Part shown: positions 27,831-28,880 of the stretch, piece after piece
Numbering within the stretch: position 1 is the stretch's first letter
Layout: every line of letters begins with the position of its first letter
Assembly (NCBI GenBank): GCA_024227975.1
Contig: JAAETV010000182.1
Location: forward strand, 1-28,880
Length of the DNA: 28,880 nt
Source of the DNA: Actinomycetes bacterium
GTDB lineage: Bacteria > Actinomycetota > Acidimicrobiia > Acidimicrobiales > SZUA-35
Direction of reading: 5' to 3'
Position numbers and translations under genes: made by a program
The notes under the pieces: model-generated
The model's database searches: none
Seen by the model: only the letters and a program-made list of their open reading frames with translations
What the model was told of the DNA's origin: nothing

Positions 27831-28271
27831 CTACTGGTCTGATTGCTGGTCGCGTTCCTTGTTCTCAGCCAGTCGATCGTGCAACATCGTCATGACCCGA
27901 TCGTGGGCATTGGGGCTTCTCGACAAGAGCTTGTTGAACTCCTTGGTCCCGAAACTGACCAGGGTCATCTCAGTCTCAGCCGTAACGGTGGCGTTGCGAG
28001 GCCGGTGTTCGACGAGGGCCATCTCCCCAATCATTGTCCCGGGCCCGACTGTGGTCACGAACTCACCCCGAATGTGGATGGCGGCGGTGCCGGTGACAAT
28101 GACGAAGCACTCATCACCGACCCGACCCTGGTCGATCAGCTGGGCGCCGGCGGCGGCGTCAAGGCGTTCGCCAAGCGAGGCGACGGCCTCCAGCTCAACC
28201 TTCGTGAATCCGTCGAAGAAGCCGACACCCGCCAGCCACTCAGTGTCCAACTTGTCGTTTCGTCCGAACAT
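27831..28271 (-). CDS. Stand-alone cyclic nucleotide-binding domain protein
   Basis: 146 residues from ATG at 28271 with GGAGG six bases upstream. A single CNB beta-barrel: GERLDAAAGAQLIDQGRVGD (about 34-53), then the phosphate-binding cassette IGEMALVEHRPRNATV (81-96) with E83 and R92, the residues that contact the cAMP ribose and phosphate. A C-terminal helix (about 118-140) is charged. There is no DNA-binding or kinase domain, so it may work as a small regulatory subunit or sensor. The partner is not evident from neighbours prmC and rpiB. Confidence 0.92.
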   Translation of the reverse strand: MFGRNDKLDTEWLAGVGFFDGFTKVELEAVASLGERLDAAAGAQLIDQGRVGDECFVIVTGTAAIHIRGEFVTTVGPGTMIGEMALVEHRPRNATVTAETEMTLVSFGTKEFNKLLSRSPNAHDRVMTMLHDRLAENKERDQQSDQ

Positions 28272-28292
28272 CGAAGACCTCCAAACCTGACC

Positions 28293-28880
28293 CTAGTTCC
28301 TAGCACGGTTGGGGTCACGAGGCCGGCGAGCAACCAGGGCCCGCTGCCGGCCAGTCAGGTCGACCTCGATGGCAACCTCGGCGAAGTGGCGGGTTGCCCT
28401 GGTCGCCATGGCTTCGGTCTGGGGTGGCGACATCTCGATGACCATGGCCCCTTCGGGCTCCAGCCAGCCGGGGGCCGCGTCGATGAGCAGCTCGACGTGC
28501 TCGGTCCCCGTCGGCCCACCTATCAGAGCGCTCTGGGGTTCCCAGTCGGCCACCTCGGGGGGCAGGGTCTCAGCCTGGCCGACATAGGGGGGATTGGCCA
28601 CGATGACTCCGAACCGGCCCCGGAGCTCGTCGGGTAGGGCCTCGAACCAGAAGCCCTGGGCCACCCGGGCTCGGGCCCCTGCTCGGCCTATGCCAGCCAG
28701 GTTGGCTCGGGCCACGGCCAAGGCCCCCGGGGAGATGTCGGTCAGCCAGATCTCGGAGCCGGGGTGTTCGGTCAGCAGGGCCAAACCAATGGCCCCGGAA
28801 CCGGTACCCAGATCGGCGGCCAGGACGGGCTGGTTGTCAGGGGCCAAGCGTTGGAGCTCGTCGAGAGCCAGACCGGCCAC
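28293..28880 (-). CDS. prmC: Release-factor glutamine methyltransferase, C-terminal part
   Basis: The gene runs off the window end; about 196 codons are visible and the N-terminal domain is missing. SAM motif I is DLGTGSGAIG (near 24-33 of the fragment) and the catalytic NPPY at about 96-99 is followed by VGQAETLPPEVADWEPQ, the typical PrmC/HemK continuation. PrmC methylates the GGQ glutamine of release factors RF1 and RF2. In actinobacteria it lies near prfA and the atp operon, and the downstream run to rpiB, glyA and atp fits that. The GTG at the window edge is not the true start. Confidence 0.94.
   Translation of the reverse strand: MAGLALDELQRLAPDNQPVLAADLGTGSGAIGLALLTEHPGSEIWLTDISPGALAVARANLAGIGRAGARARVAQGFWFEALPDELRGRFGVIVANPPYVGQAETLPPEVADWEPQSALIGGPTGTEHVELLIDAAPGWLEPEGAMVIEMSPPQTEAMATRATRHFAEVAIEVDLTGRQRALVARRPRDPNRARN

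Overview
The window reads as chromosomal DNA of a high-GC member of the Actinomycetota. The gene order around the ATP synthase operon (prmC, rpiB, glyA, a WecA/MraY-type transferase, AtpZ/AtpI, atpBEFHAGDC) and the style of the proteins suggest an Acidimicrobiia-like lineage; the class-level placement is inference. There is no insertion sequence, integrase, CRISPR array, tRNA or rRNA, and no gene-free stretch above 300 bases; the longest gaps are about 170-180 bases (1980-2148 and 25887-26067).

Layout. (1) 1-7072: an envelope/stress module. The plus strand carries the tail of a SpoIIM-like membrane protein and a membrane-anchored Ser/Thr kinase. The minus strand carries a tightly overlapping five-gene operon: polytopic membrane protein, DUF4129, DUF4350, MoxR AAA+ ATPase, DUF58. 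(2) 7133-15768: mixed accessory metabolism, comprising a methyltransferase, SMP-30/gluconolactonase-like protein, ABC-F ATPase, a NifU-like protein with a zinc-ribbon rhomboid protease, a 62-residue membrane protein translationally coupled to an MFS transporter with an unusual N-terminal extension, an alpha/beta hydrolase coupled to a J-domain protein, and a PPK2 polyphosphate kinase. (3) 15789-28880: a long minus-strand housekeeping block. Transcription runs prmC (cut by the window end), a cyclic-nucleotide-binding protein, rpiB, glyA, a WecA-like glycosyl-1-phosphate transferase, AtpZ/AtpI, a subunit-I-like protein, atpB-E-F-H-A-G-D-C and glpX.

How they fit together. The third block joins one-carbon and sugar-phosphate metabolism, the lipid carrier step of envelope polymer synthesis, the full F1Fo ATP synthase and gluconeogenic fructose-bisphosphatase on one strand, most joints being overlaps or gaps of a few bases. 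The first block looks like a MoxR/DUF58 chaperone-type system facing a surface-sensing kinase across a convergent junction. That junction holds a perfect match to the actinobacterial LexA (SOS) box.

The most unusual signals are: the LexA-type palindrome at 2073-2088; a leader with four alternating complementary arms just upstream of the atp genes; an ATP synthase b subunit with a signal peptide and a two-cysteine exported segment; a gamma subunit lengthened at its C-terminus by a tail ending in a tandem duplication; and an uncharacterised domain fused to a minimal J domain. I see no clear new defence or mobile system. Many starts are GTG or TTG, chosen by Shine-Dalgarno position.
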